Shown in pieces: positions 9,016-16,931 of a stretch of DNA of 64,000 bases. Below the pieces are notes generated by a model. That model was not told the DNA's origin, did no database searches, and worked only from the letters and a program-made list of their open reading frames with translations. Where the stretch lies: assembly GCA_963740675.1 (NCBI GenBank), contig CAVUFS010000006.1:62001-126000 (forward strand). The letters are read 5' to 3'. This DNA comes from CAIKMD01 sp963740675 (GTDB taxonomy: Bacteria > Pseudomonadota > Alphaproteobacteria > ATCC43930 > CGMCC-115725). The position numbers were made by a program, and so were the translations under genes. Every line of letters begins with the position of its first letter. Position 1 is the first letter of the stretch.

Positions 9016-10173
9016 CTACGCGGCGGATTGGGCAGCAGCCGCGTGTTGGCTCTCGGCGATGGGGAAGTAGATGTCGAAACGCGTCCCTTTTCCGGGTTCG
9101 CTCTTGAATTCGATATGACCGTTATGGGCATGGACAATTCCGTGCACCACGGAAAGGCCCAGCCCGGTGCCTTCGCCGACTTCTTTCGTCGTGAAGAACG
9201 GCTGAAAGATCCTCGATTGGGTGGCGATATCCATACCCACGCCCGTGTCGACGACCGAAAGCCGCAATTCGCTCGGACAGACCGAGCCGGCGACGACATC
9301 GAGCGTAATTGTGATCTTGCCTTGACGGTTACCGATCGCCGCGGCCGCGTTCGAGACGAGGTTGGTCAATACCTGATGGATCTGCGACGCATCGGCACAG
9401 ATCGGAGGCACCTCGATGAGGTGGGCATCGATGTCGATCATCGGCGAAATAGTCGCCTGCAACAGCTTGAGGGCTTCGGCGACGACGTCGTTCAGGTGAA
9501 TGTTCTGGTGGGCGGTGATGTCGTTGCGGCTAAAGGCCAGCACTCGCTTGACCATATCGCGCGCCTGTTGCGAGGCGCGAAAGATCGTCTCGAGATTCTG
9601 TTGGGCATGGGAGCCGGGCGAAACTTGGCGAGACGTGATCTTGCTGAGCGCCATGATCGGCACGAGCGCGTTGTTGAGATCGTGTGCAATGCCGCCGGCC
9701 AAAGTGCCGAGTGCTTCGAGTTTCTGAGAATGCTGCCGCGCATGGAGATCGCGGAATGCGTTTGCGGCACGCAGCATGTAACGAACCCGATGCAGGAGAA
9801 CCGTCTCGTTGAGCGGCTTGCCGATGATGTCGTTCGCTCCGGCCTCGTAGGCGGCGCCGATGGCATCCTGTTCGCGCAACCCGGACGCCAGCAGGATGGG
9901 AATATCGACGTTTTGCGGATTGGCGCGAATGGCGCGGCAAAAATCGAGGCCACTCATATTCGGCATGATGATATCGGCGACGACGAGCGCCGGCGGCTCG
10001 CGCTCGAACAGCGCAAGCGCTGCGATGCCATTCTCGGCTTCAATCACTTGGAAGCCGCCACGCTCGAGGAGCGAACGCATCAGGATGCGGTCGATCGGAT
10101 TGTCGTCGACCATCAATATGGTCGACCGGCCACTGGCAGCGGGACGCAGGGGAGGTAGGGCTGGAGAAGCCAT
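9016..10173 (-). CDS. Receiver-domain sensor histidine kinase
   Basis: 385 residues. Layout: an N-terminal receiver domain (about 15-130) with acidic DD residues, phospho-acceptor Asp in VVADIIMPN and Lys in IIGKPLN, then a HisKA domain (LGTLAGGIAHDLNNALVP) and a HATPase domain (NLVSNAAAAIG, DTGVGM, GTGLGLSVVHG). It is soluble, with no membrane segments. The receiver-before-kinase order suggests a kinase whose activity is set by phosphorylation from another kinase, rather than a classic membrane sensor. The next gene downstream on this strand is putA, 52 bases away, but regulation of putA by it is only a guess. GTG 10197 is an alternative start; neither start has a strong Shine-Dalgarno sequence. 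Confidence 0.9.
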   Translation of the reverse strand: MASPALPPLRPAASGRSTILMVDDNPIDRILMRSLLERGGFQVIEAENGIAALALFEREPPALVVADIIMPNMSGLDFCRAIRANPQNVDIPILLASGLREQDAIGAAYEAGANDIIGKPLNETVLLHRVRYMLRAANAFRDLHARQHSQKLEALGTLAGGIAHDLNNALVPIMALSKITSRQVSPGSHAQQNLETIFRASQQARDMVKRVLAFSRNDITAHQNIHLNDVVAEALKLLQATISPMIDIDAHLIEVPPICADASQIHQVLTNLVSNAAAAIGNRQGKITITLDVVAGSVCPSELRLSVVDTGVGMDIATQSRIFQPFFTTKEVGEGTGLGLSVVHGIVHAHNGHIEFKSEPGKGTRFDIYFPIAESQHAAAAQSAA

Positions 10174-10242
10174 AAACAACCAATCAGATCGGCACACGTT
10201 ATTCGGGCAATGTTAAAAAATTTCTTACGATGGCGGGAGTAA

Positions 10243-11787
10243 TCAACCGAAGAAACCGTGCAGGAACCAACGCGGCGCGATACCAGGGCGATACAGCCCG
10301 GCGCGATAGAGCCAGAATCGCTGCCCCTCCTCGTCCTCGACGCGGTAGTAGTCGCGCGCTTCCGGCGCGGACGGACCGGAACCTGTCTCCGAATCCTGGC
10401 GCCACCATTCGGCGGCAATGCGCTCTGGCCCGTCGGCATAGCGCACGCGATGGGCGCGCTGGCGCCAGCGGAACAGCAGCGGGGGATCATCGGGGATCGG
10501 CGCCGTCGCCTCGATCGGCTCGGGCCGCGGCAAAAGCCGGATCGGACGGAGTTGCGTTGCGTTCCAGCGCGTCGCTGTCTGCGGCTCGGCCAGCGGCGCA
10601 ACGAAGCGCACGGCACGCTCCGGAATATGACTTTCGCGCAGTACCGGCCGCGCCAGTGCCCGCAGGCCGAGGCGATTGGCGAGACGATCGATCAAGGCGG
10701 CGAGATCGGCGCTGTCGCTGCGCACCGCGTCGCCATCGAGGCCAAGCTGCGTCGCGGCGAGTTTCTCGACGCTCTCCGCCGTCAGCACCAGATCCTCGAT
10801 GCCGAGCCCGGGATCGATCTGCGGGAGCTTTTCTTCGAACAAGCGCCAGAGATGGCGCGTGTCGCGCGACGGAAATGCCGTGCCGATCGCGATACGCTCG
10901 ATGCGGCTATCGATGCGATAGGCCGCGAGGCTGAGTTGGCGCGCACCAAGCCCCTCCTCGCCGAGACGCCGCGTCAGATGCTGCAGCAATTCGCGCAGCG
11001 CCGCGGCGATCGCTTCCGCCGTCGCGATCGGCTCGGGGCAAGAGCGGCGCGACCACAGCAGTGGCGCCGGCGGTACGGGCGAGAGCGGCTCGGCAGCAAG
11101 ACCGAGTGCCTGATCGAGACGCAACGTGACACTATCGCCGCAACGCGCCGTCAGCGCGGCGCGCGGCAACGGATAAAGCTCGCCGATGCGCTGCAGCCCC
11201 AACCGCTCCAGCAATGCGATGGTCTCAAACTCGAGCCGCAGCGCCGCGACCGGCAGATCGGCGAGCGCTTGCTGCGCGCCGCCACGCGGCACGGTGATCG
11301 CCGCGCCGTTGCCGAAACGCGCCCCACCAAAACGGGAAAGAGCCCAGGCGGCACCGAGCGTATCGGCGATGGCGGCGCGCGCTTCGATGCCTCGCCGCGC
11401 CAGCCGCGCGACCGCCTGGCTAGCAAGCCCGGCCTCATCGCCGAAGAGATGCGCGCAGCCGGTCACATCGAGCAAAATACCGTCGGTCCCACAGGGCGAG
11501 ACCCAAGGGCTGAAGCGATCGCACCACGCGGCAAGCTTCGTCAGCGCCGCGGCATCGGCGATGAAATCAGCTTCTTCGACCAGCAGCGCCGGATCGAGCG
11601 CGCGCGCATCGGCAACACCCATACCCGGCGCGATGCCTTCCGCCGCCGCCTGCGCGCTCACCGCGGTAATCACGCGCCGACCGCTCGCCGTCGTCGCGAG
11701 AACGAAAGGCCTATCCGGCCGCGCTGATCTGCCGAAGCGCCGGTCGATCGGCCAGCGCGGCAGAAACAGCGACAGTACCCGTCTCAT
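10243..11787 (-). CDS. imuB: ImuB, Y-family polymerase-like mutagenesis protein
   Basis: 514 residues starting MRRVLSLFLPRWPIDR, the usual ImuB start. It has the Y-family polymerase fold (little-finger and helix-hairpin-helix segments, for example LLERLGLQRIGELYPLPR) but does not show the usual catalytic carboxylates, as expected for ImuB, which acts as a scaffold linking the beta clamp, ImuA and DnaE2 in SOS-induced translesion mutagenesis. A long C-terminal tail (FWLYRAGLYR...PRWFLHGFFG) is typical. It overlaps imuA by 77 bases, so it shares the LexA-controlled promoter. dnaE2, the usual third partner, is not next to it. Confidence 0.93.
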   Translation of the reverse strand: MRRVLSLFLPRWPIDRRFGRSARPDRPFVLATTASGRRVITAVSAQAAAEGIAPGMGVADARALDPALLVEEADFIADAAALTKLAAWCDRFSPWVSPCGTDGILLDVTGCAHLFGDEAGLASQAVARLARRGIEARAAIADTLGAAWALSRFGGARFGNGAAITVPRGGAQQALADLPVAALRLEFETIALLERLGLQRIGELYPLPRAALTARCGDSVTLRLDQALGLAAEPLSPVPPAPLLWSRRSCPEPIATAEAIAAALRELLQHLTRRLGEEGLGARQLSLAAYRIDSRIERIAIGTAFPSRDTRHLWRLFEEKLPQIDPGLGIEDLVLTAESVEKLAATQLGLDGDAVRSDSADLAALIDRLANRLGLRALARPVLRESHIPERAVRFVAPLAEPQTATRWNATQLRPIRLLPRPEPIEATAPIPDDPPLLFRWRQRAHRVRYADGPERIAAEWWRQDSETGSGPSAPEARDYYRVEDEEGQRFWLYRAGLYRPGIAPRWFLHGFFG

Positions 11788-12457
11788 CGCACGCCTCCAC
11801 TTCCCACGCCGTTGGCATGCCGCCGCGACAGCGCAGCAATTCCACCCGCCAGCGCGGCTGACCAATTCCCGGCTCGCCCAAGACCGGGGCGCTCGGTAAA
11901 GCGGCGATGCGCCAGCGCGTCACCGCCGCCGATGCCGCGGCGTGGTCAGCGCTGCGATGCAAGACAAAGCCAGTGACGCCCGCGCTTTCCGCCGCGAGCT
12001 GCAGCCGCCGGCTGGCGGGTGTCGAGAGCGCGTCGACTTCGCCGACCACGGCGGCCAGGGCGTGGCTGCGCAGCCCCTCTTCCATCGCCCACAGGATTTC
12101 GCGCTCATTCGGCGCGCGCAGCAGCACCAGCCGCTTGGCATCCAGCCCGGCCAACGCCAGGCCAGGCGCGTGGAGATCGGCTCGCTGTAGGCACCACAGC
12201 ACCGGCCGTACGGGCGCCAGCCGCGCCAGGATGCCGGCGAGGAATAGCGAGGCTGCGCCGTCTTCCTCTGCTACACCGGCATTCTCGATCTCATGCAGGG
12301 CGGCCAGCGGCAGGCCCTGCCACGGCAAGGCGTCATCGATTTCCGGCAGCCCAAAGGGCAGCACGGCAGCTTCCTGCCCGAAGCCTTCCGCCTCGGCGAG
12401 GTAACGGCGCAACTTGGCCAGCCGCGCCTGGCGGGCGGTTTCGGCAGCCTCTCTCAT
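11711..12457 (-). CDS. imuA: ImuA, RecA-like SOS mutagenesis protein
   Basis: 248 residues from ATG 12457. It has the RecA/SulA-like fold of ImuA: FGLPEIDDALPWQGLPLAALHEI near the N-terminus, then LFLAGILARLAPVRPVLWCLQ and a degenerate ATP-binding core without an obvious full Walker A. It works with ImuB and DnaE2 in damage-induced mutagenesis. A TTG at 12493 would add 12 residues, but the LexA box at 12458-12472 would then lie inside the coding region, so the ATG abutting the box is preferred, implying a very short leader or leaderless mRNA. It is the first gene of the imuA-imuB operon. Confidence 0.92.
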   Translation of the reverse strand: MREAAETARQARLAKLRRYLAEAEGFGQEAAVLPFGLPEIDDALPWQGLPLAALHEIENAGVAEEDGAASLFLAGILARLAPVRPVLWCLQRADLHAPGLALAGLDAKRLVLLRAPNEREILWAMEEGLRSHALAAVVGEVDALSTPASRRLQLAAESAGVTGFVLHRSADHAAASAAVTRWRIAALPSAPVLGEPGIGQPRWRVELLRCRGGMPTAWEVEACDETGTVAVSAALADRPALRQISAAG

Positions 12458-12472
12458 GTTCTCTATTTGTTC
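12458..12472. promoter_or_regulatory. LexA-binding site (SOS box) of imuAB
   Basis: GTTC-TCTATTT-GTTC is an exact match to the alphaproteobacterial LexA consensus, the direct repeat GTTC-N7-GTTC. It directly abuts the imuA start codon, and imuA-imuB is one of the most regularly LexA-repressed operons in this class. Cleavage of LexA after DNA damage should release the operon. Confidence 0.93.
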
Positions 12473-12578
12473 CACTAAACCTCTGAGAGTCAAGTCCTGC
12501 GCGCGGACAACCGTTGCCCTACTTCTACTTTGCCCTTAGACACAAAAGCCCCCCGTTTGCTTCCCCAAAGGACGTGGA

Positions 12579-13235
12579 TTGAGCTTCGCCGAACACGTCC
12601 GTCATTTCGTTGTCGACTACGGCTATCTCGCCGTCTTCCTGGGTATTTTCTTCGAAGATTTCGGCCTGCCGACACCGGGTGAGACGATGCTCATCATCGG
12701 CGCGGTCCTCGCCTCGCATGGCTCGCTCAACATCTATTGGCTGCTGGTGATCGCCTGGATCGGCGCTGTCACCGGCGACAGCATCGGCTTCCTCATCGGC
12801 GCCAAAGGCGGCCACAAGCTGCTGACGCGTTACGGCAGCCGGATCGGCATCACCAACGAGCGATTGCGAAAGGTCGAGGCGTTCTTCGAGCGCTATGGCG
12901 ACATCGTCGTCGTCTTCGCGCGTTTCTTCCTCATTCTGCGCCAGTTCAACGGCATCGTCGCCGGCACGCTGGAGATGCCGTGGCCGCGCTTCTTTCTCTA
13001 CAACGCGATCGGCGCGGCGCTCTGGGTCGGCTTCTGGGGCGGCGCCACCTATTGGATCGGCCGGCAATTCTTCGAATATCTGCGCTCTTTCGGCTGGACC
13101 GGACGCTCGGTGCTGGTGCTCATCGCATTGGGCGTGGTCGCGCTCGTCGCCAAGCTCTGGTGGCAATGGCGCTCGCATCACCGCGCGGCGGCGCCATTCG
13201 CCGCTGCCGACAAATCCATCAACGATAAGAGATAG
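12579..13235 (+). CDS. DedA-family membrane protein
   Basis: 218 residues with the SNARE-associated/DedA (VTT) domain: FFEDFGLPTPGETMLIIGAVLA, the GDSIGFLIGAKGG segment and the conserved RFFLILRQFNGIVAGTLEMPWPRFFLYNAIGAALW loop. About four to five hydrophobic helices place it in the inner membrane. DedA proteins are flippases for undecaprenyl phosphate or phospholipids and support envelope homeostasis; the exact substrate is not predictable here. A TTG start is chosen, with AAAGGA about seven bases upstream. It is divergent from imuA, and the LexA box lies between them but nearer to imuA. Confidence 0.9.
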   Translation: MSFAEHVRHFVVDYGYLAVFLGIFFEDFGLPTPGETMLIIGAVLASHGSLNIYWLLVIAWIGAVTGDSIGFLIGAKGGHKLLTRYGSRIGITNERLRKVEAFFERYGDIVVVFARFFLILRQFNGIVAGTLEMPWPRFFLYNAIGAALWVGFWGGATYWIGRQFFEYLRSFGWTGRSVLVLIALGVVALVAKLWWQWRSHHRAAAPFAAADKSINDKR

Positions 13236-13236
13236 A

Positions 13237-13258
13237 CGGCCGCGTTACTCCGCGGCCG
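13237..13258. terminator. GC-rich hairpin between convergent genes
   Basis: CGGCCGCG and CGCGGCCG form a perfect 8-bp stem around a six-base loop. It starts just after the DedA stop and runs into the 3' end of the convergent iron permease gene. There is no T-tract, so it would be at most a weak or Rho-assisted terminator. Confidence 0.3.
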
Positions 13259-14078
13259 CGGCGCCGCGTCTGCTGCTCGGGGCGCGGCCGAACAGCCGCA
13301 TCAGCAAGCCGATCAGCACCACCGTGCCGACGTAAAAGACGACTTGGATACCGGTCGGACGTGCGACATAGCCGACCAACGCATGCAGAGCCTGACCGAC
13401 GAGACTCTTCTCCGAGAGGATTGAGGACGTATCCCAGAGATTGCCGAGCGGCGGTAGCAGATCCGCTTGCAAAAGGAACGCCGCGCCTTGCGACGCCATG
13501 CCCGCCGCGAGCAACAGGATCAGCCAGCTCGTCACCGTGAAGAGATGGCGCATGGGAATGGTGAGCAGGCCGAAATAAAGCGCCGCGCCGATCGCGATGC
13601 CGGCGACCAGGCCAATAATGCCGCCCGTCAGTAGGCTCATCGCGCTGCCGCCTTGCGCGGCGACAATGCCGTAAACAAAGAGCACGATCTCGGAGCCTTC
13701 GCGCCCGACCGCCGCGCAGCAGACAACCGCCAGCGCGTAAAGCGGCCGCGATCCGGCCAGCACTTCCTTGCCGACACGCGTTGCCTCAGCGACATGCTCT
13801 TTAGCATGGCGGCTCATCCAGACATTGTGCCAGCCAAGCATAAGCACGGCTGTGAAAAGGATGGCGGCGTTGAACAATTCCTGGCCGATACCATCGACGG
13901 CATTGGAAATCTCGTCGGTGAAGGCGGCGACGATGAGAGAAATCAGCAAACCGCAGCCGATACCGCCCGCGACCCATTTCCCGCGCCGCGGCACGCCGCG
14001 GCTTGCCGCCAATACGATGCCGACAACCAAAGCAGCCTCAAGCACTTCACGGAAGACGATGACTGCAACAGCTAACAT
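13245..14078 (-). CDS. FTR1-family iron permease
   Basis: 277 residues with about seven membrane helices and both iron-binding REXXE motifs of the Ftr1/EfeU family: REVLE at 10-14 and REGSE at 126-130. The family moves ferric iron across the inner membrane, normally after oxidation of Fe(II) by a partner (a multicopper oxidase, or EfeO/EfeB). No such partner is adjacent. A 17-bp palindrome 49 bases upstream of the start is a likely iron-responsive operator. The gene ends convergently with the DedA gene. Confidence 0.92.
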   Translation of the reverse strand: MLAVAVIVFREVLEAALVVGIVLAASRGVPRRGKWVAGGIGCGLLISLIVAAFTDEISNAVDGIGQELFNAAILFTAVLMLGWHNVWMSRHAKEHVAEATRVGKEVLAGSRPLYALAVVCCAAVGREGSEIVLFVYGIVAAQGGSAMSLLTGGIIGLVAGIAIGAALYFGLLTIPMRHLFTVTSWLILLLAAGMASQGAAFLLQADLLPPLGNLWDTSSILSEKSLVGQALHALVGYVARPTGIQVVFYVGTVVLIGLLMRLFGRAPSSRRGAAAAE

Positions 14079-14126
14079 TGACTCGCCTTAGGCCCAGCCA
14101 GGGCGTACAACTATTGTCTAATGCAA

Positions 14127-14143
14127 TTGCGAAGCGTTCGCAA
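14127..14143. promoter_or_regulatory. Palindromic operator, candidate Fur-type box
   Basis: TTGCGAA-GCG-TTCGCAA is a perfect 7-3-7 inverted repeat 49-65 bases upstream of the FTR1 start, overlapping a possible -35 (TTGCGA on the minus strand, followed after 17 bases by TAGACA). Size, symmetry and position before an iron transporter suggest a Fur-family site. The match to Fur is an inference from symmetry and context. Confidence 0.5.
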
Positions 14144-14220
14144 GATAGCTTAGCCCTGATGCGGCGAACAAGGGGCAGGCTGTCGCAGCAACAGCCATAA
14201 AAACATGCGCGGGGACCGAA

Positions 14221-14640
14221 ATGGCAGATTCCCTGACCGACATCGATGCGGTCCTTAACGCCAATCTCGATTTCTATCGCGCCTTCAATGAACGCAGCAT
14301 CAAGGCCATGGAAGCACTGTGGTCGTCCACCGCGCCTGTGCTCTGCGTCCATCCCGGATGGACCGCCCTCGCCGGGCGCGATTCGGTACTGCAAAGCTGG
14401 CGCGCCATTCTCGCCAATCCCAATGCGCCACGGGTGATGGTTCATGACGACCGCGCCTTCCTCTATGGCGATCTCGCGATCGTGCAATGCGAGGAAGAGC
14501 TCGATACCGGACATCTGGTCGCGACGAACATGTTCGTTCGCGAGAAGGGCGACTGGAAGATGATCCATCACCAGGCGAGCCCGCTCATCGTTCGCGGCCA
14601 TGAAGAGCGGCAGCGCCGCCCCTCATCCACCCGGCATTAG
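14221..14640 (+). CDS. NTF2-like / SnoaL-like protein
   Basis: 139 residues forming a predicted NTF2-like cone fold. An N-terminal helix (VLNANLDFYRAFNERSIKAMEALW) leads into VCVHPGW-type and GDWKMIHHQASPL strands typical of DUF4440/SnoaL-like proteins. These bind small molecules or act as isomerases or hydrolases; the ligand cannot be inferred. ATG 14221 follows a purine-rich GGGGACCGAA. The stop (TAG) interlocks with the stop of bioA on the other strand within the four bases TTAG. It is a single gene, divergent from the iron permease. Confidence 0.78.
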   Translation: MADSLTDIDAVLNANLDFYRAFNERSIKAMEALWSSTAPVLCVHPGWTALAGRDSVLQSWRAILANPNAPRVMVHDDRAFLYGDLAIVQCEEELDTGHLVATNMFVREKGDWKMIHHQASPLIVRGHEERQRRPSSTRH

Positions 14641-15902
14641 CCGCCGAGCACGCTGCCGATCGCGCCGGTCAGTTTTGCCAATTCCTCGGCGCTGATCGTG
14701 AAGGACGGCGTCAAATAGACGATGTTGCCGAACGGCCGGATCCATACGCCTTCGTCGAGGAAGCGCCGGCGCAGCGCGGCATGATCGGCAATGCGATCGA
14801 GCCCCACAACGCCGATCGCGCCTTTGACGCGCACATCGCGCACGCCGGAAAATTTGCGGCACGGTGCGAGATCGTGCATCAGCACAGCTTCGATCGCCGC
14901 GACCTGACGGGCACGATCCTCAAGCGCGAAAAGATCGAGCGACGCATTCGCCGCGGCGCAAGCCAGCGCATTCGCCATGAACGTCGGACCGTGCATCAGC
15001 GCGGCCTCGGCATCATCCGATAGGAACGCTTCGAAGACGGCGCGGCGGGTGACGGTCGCGGCGAGCGGCAGCACGCCGCCGGTGAGCGCTTTCGACAGCG
15101 TGATGATGTCCGGCACGATATTGGCGGCTTCACACGCGAACAGCGCGCCGGTGCGGCGAAAGCCGGTGAAGATCTCGTCGGCGATCAGCAAAAGGCCATA
15201 ACGATCGGCCACCGCGCGCACGCGCTGCAAGGTCGCCGTGTCGTGGAAGATCATGCCGCCCGCCCCTTGCACCAGCGGTTCGATGACGATCGCGGCGATG
15301 TTTGACGCCTCGCACGCAAGCAGTTCGTCGAGCCGCGTTGCGCTCGCTTCGTCGCGCGGCAAATCGGCAATGAGTTGGTCCGGCAGCAGATCACGGCCCC
15401 GGCCATGCATGCCGGTCGCCGGATCGCTCACGGCCATCGCCGCGGCCGTGTCGCCGTGATAGCCGTCGCGAAACGCGACAAACTTGCCGCGGTGCTCGCC
15501 GCGATTACGCCAATATTGCCGCGCGATCTTCAGCGCGATCTCGACGGCGACCGATCCCGATTCCGAAAAGAACACACGCTCCAGATCACCCGGCAGCAAC
15601 GCAGCAAGGCGCGTCGCTAAACGCGCCGCAGGCTCGTGCGCGAGACCGGCGAACATGACATGCGGCATCTGCTCGAGCTGGTGCGCGACCGATGCAGCGA
15701 TATGCGGATGGTTATAGCCATGGCACGCCGTCCACCAGGACGCGATGCCATCGATCAGCACCCGGCCGTCATCGAGGAAGAGGCGGCAGCCTTCGGTACG
15801 TTTCACCGGCAGCGGCGCCGGCGCGGTCTTCATCTGCGTATAGGGCAGCCACAGATGATCGAGCCCCGCCGCGAGCCAATCCGGCTTGTCGGCGGCTGCC
15901 AT
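14637..15902 (-). CDS. bioA: Adenosylmethionine-8-amino-7-oxononanoate aminotransferase
   Basis: 421 residues, a class III PLP aminotransferase. It transfers the amino group of SAM to KAPA, forming DAPA (third step of biotin ring assembly). It shows the BioA-specific N-terminus DHLWLPYTQMKTAPAPL, SWWTACHGYNHPHI, the GYHGDT segment, LLIADEIFTGFRRTG and the PLP-lysine segment ITLSKALTGG near residue 274. It starts one base inside the bioB stop (TGATG), so bioB-bioA are translationally coupled. Confidence 0.97.
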   Translation of the reverse strand: MAAADKPDWLAAGLDHLWLPYTQMKTAPAPLPVKRTEGCRLFLDDGRVLIDGIASWWTACHGYNHPHIAASVAHQLEQMPHVMFAGLAHEPAARLATRLAALLPGDLERVFFSESGSVAVEIALKIARQYWRNRGEHRGKFVAFRDGYHGDTAAAMAVSDPATGMHGRGRDLLPDQLIADLPRDEASATRLDELLACEASNIAAIVIEPLVQGAGGMIFHDTATLQRVRAVADRYGLLLIADEIFTGFRRTGALFACEAANIVPDIITLSKALTGGVLPLAATVTRRAVFEAFLSDDAEAALMHGPTFMANALACAAANASLDLFALEDRARQVAAIEAVLMHDLAPCRKFSGVRDVRVKGAIGVVGLDRIADHAALRRRFLDEGVWIRPFGNIVYLTPSFTISAEELAKLTGAIGSVLGG

Positions 15903-16870
15903 CAGCTCCGGCTGGCCGCCAGGCCGAGCCGATCCATCAGCGCGTGATCGTGATCGCGGCCGGGATTGGGCGTGGTCAGCAGCTTTTCGCCGCAGAAGAT
16001 CGAATTCGCGCCGGCGAGGAAGCAGAGCGCTTGCAGCTCGTCGCTCATCGCCTCACGTCCCGCCGACAGCCGCACCATCGAGGCTGGCATGGTGATGCGC
16101 GCGACGGCAATCGTGCGCACGAATTCGATCGCATCGAGCGACGGCGTGTCCGCCAGCGGCGTACCGGCAACGCGCACCAAGAGATTGATCGGCACGCTTT
16201 CGGGATGCACCGGCAAGGTCGCGAGCGCCGCAACCATGCCGACACGATCGCCGCGGCTCTCGCCCATGCCGACGATGCCGCCGCAGCAGACTTTCATACC
16301 CGCCGAACGTACCCGCGCCAGCGTATCAAGCCGCTCCTGATAATCGCGCGTGGTGATGATCTCGCCATAGAATTCCGGCGAGGTATCGAGATTATGGTTG
16401 TAGTAGTCGAGGCCAGCGGCATTGAGGCGCGCGGCCTGTGCCTCGGTCAGCATGCCGAGCGTCGCGCAGGTCTCGAGGCCGAGGGCTTTGACATCGGCGA
16501 CCATGTCGCAGACCTGATCGAGATCGCGCTCTTTCGGCTCGCGCCAGGCGGCACCCATGCAGAAACGCGACGCGCCGCCCGCCTTCGCCGCTTGCGCCGC
16601 GGCGACGACATCCTCACGCTGCATCAGCTTCCCGGCTTTGACGCCGGCCTCGTAATGCGCGCTTTGCGGGCAATAGGCGCAATCCTCGGGGCAACCGCCG
16701 GTCTTGATCGAAAGCAAGGTCGAAAGCTGGATCTCGCGCGCATCGAAATGCCGGCGATGCGCGAGCTGCGCCCGGAAGATCAGCTCCGGCAACGGCAAAT
16801 CGTACAGCGCGGCGATTTCGTCGCGTGTCCAATCGTGCCGTAAGGCTTCGTCGGCGAGAGAATCAGGCAT
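15902..16870 (-). CDS. bioB: Biotin synthase
   Basis: 322 residues, a radical-SAM enzyme that inserts sulfur into dethiobiotin. The [4Fe-4S] motif CPEDCAYC places Cys at 60, 64 and 67. YYNHNLDTSPEFYGEIITTRDYQERLDTL and CCGGIVGMGE are BioB signatures, and AGREAMSDELQALCFLAGANSIF closes the barrel. ATG 16870 is preferred over the TTG directly before it. It is divergent from bioF across 61 bases that must hold both promoters. No BioR-like box of the TTATnnATAA type was seen there. Confidence 0.97.
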   Translation of the reverse strand: MPDSLADEALRHDWTRDEIAALYDLPLPELIFRAQLAHRRHFDAREIQLSTLLSIKTGGCPEDCAYCPQSAHYEAGVKAGKLMQREDVVAAAQAAKAGGASRFCMGAAWREPKERDLDQVCDMVADVKALGLETCATLGMLTEAQAARLNAAGLDYYNHNLDTSPEFYGEIITTRDYQERLDTLARVRSAGMKVCCGGIVGMGESRGDRVGMVAALATLPVHPESVPINLLVRVAGTPLADTPSLDAIEFVRTIAVARITMPASMVRLSAGREAMSDELQALCFLAGANSIFCGEKLLTTPNPGRDHDHALMDRLGLAASRS

Positions 16871-16931
16871 CAACCGCGCCCCATCCGTTGAGCAGGCTGT
16901 CGCGTACCGCTATACCCCGCCTGGGTCAAGC

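Noticed and set aside
8964..9299. N-terminal extension of PutA
   Set aside because: The frame is open but overlaps the kinase 3' end and has no similarity to PutA; MAWVYASPPP at 8963 is a natural start.
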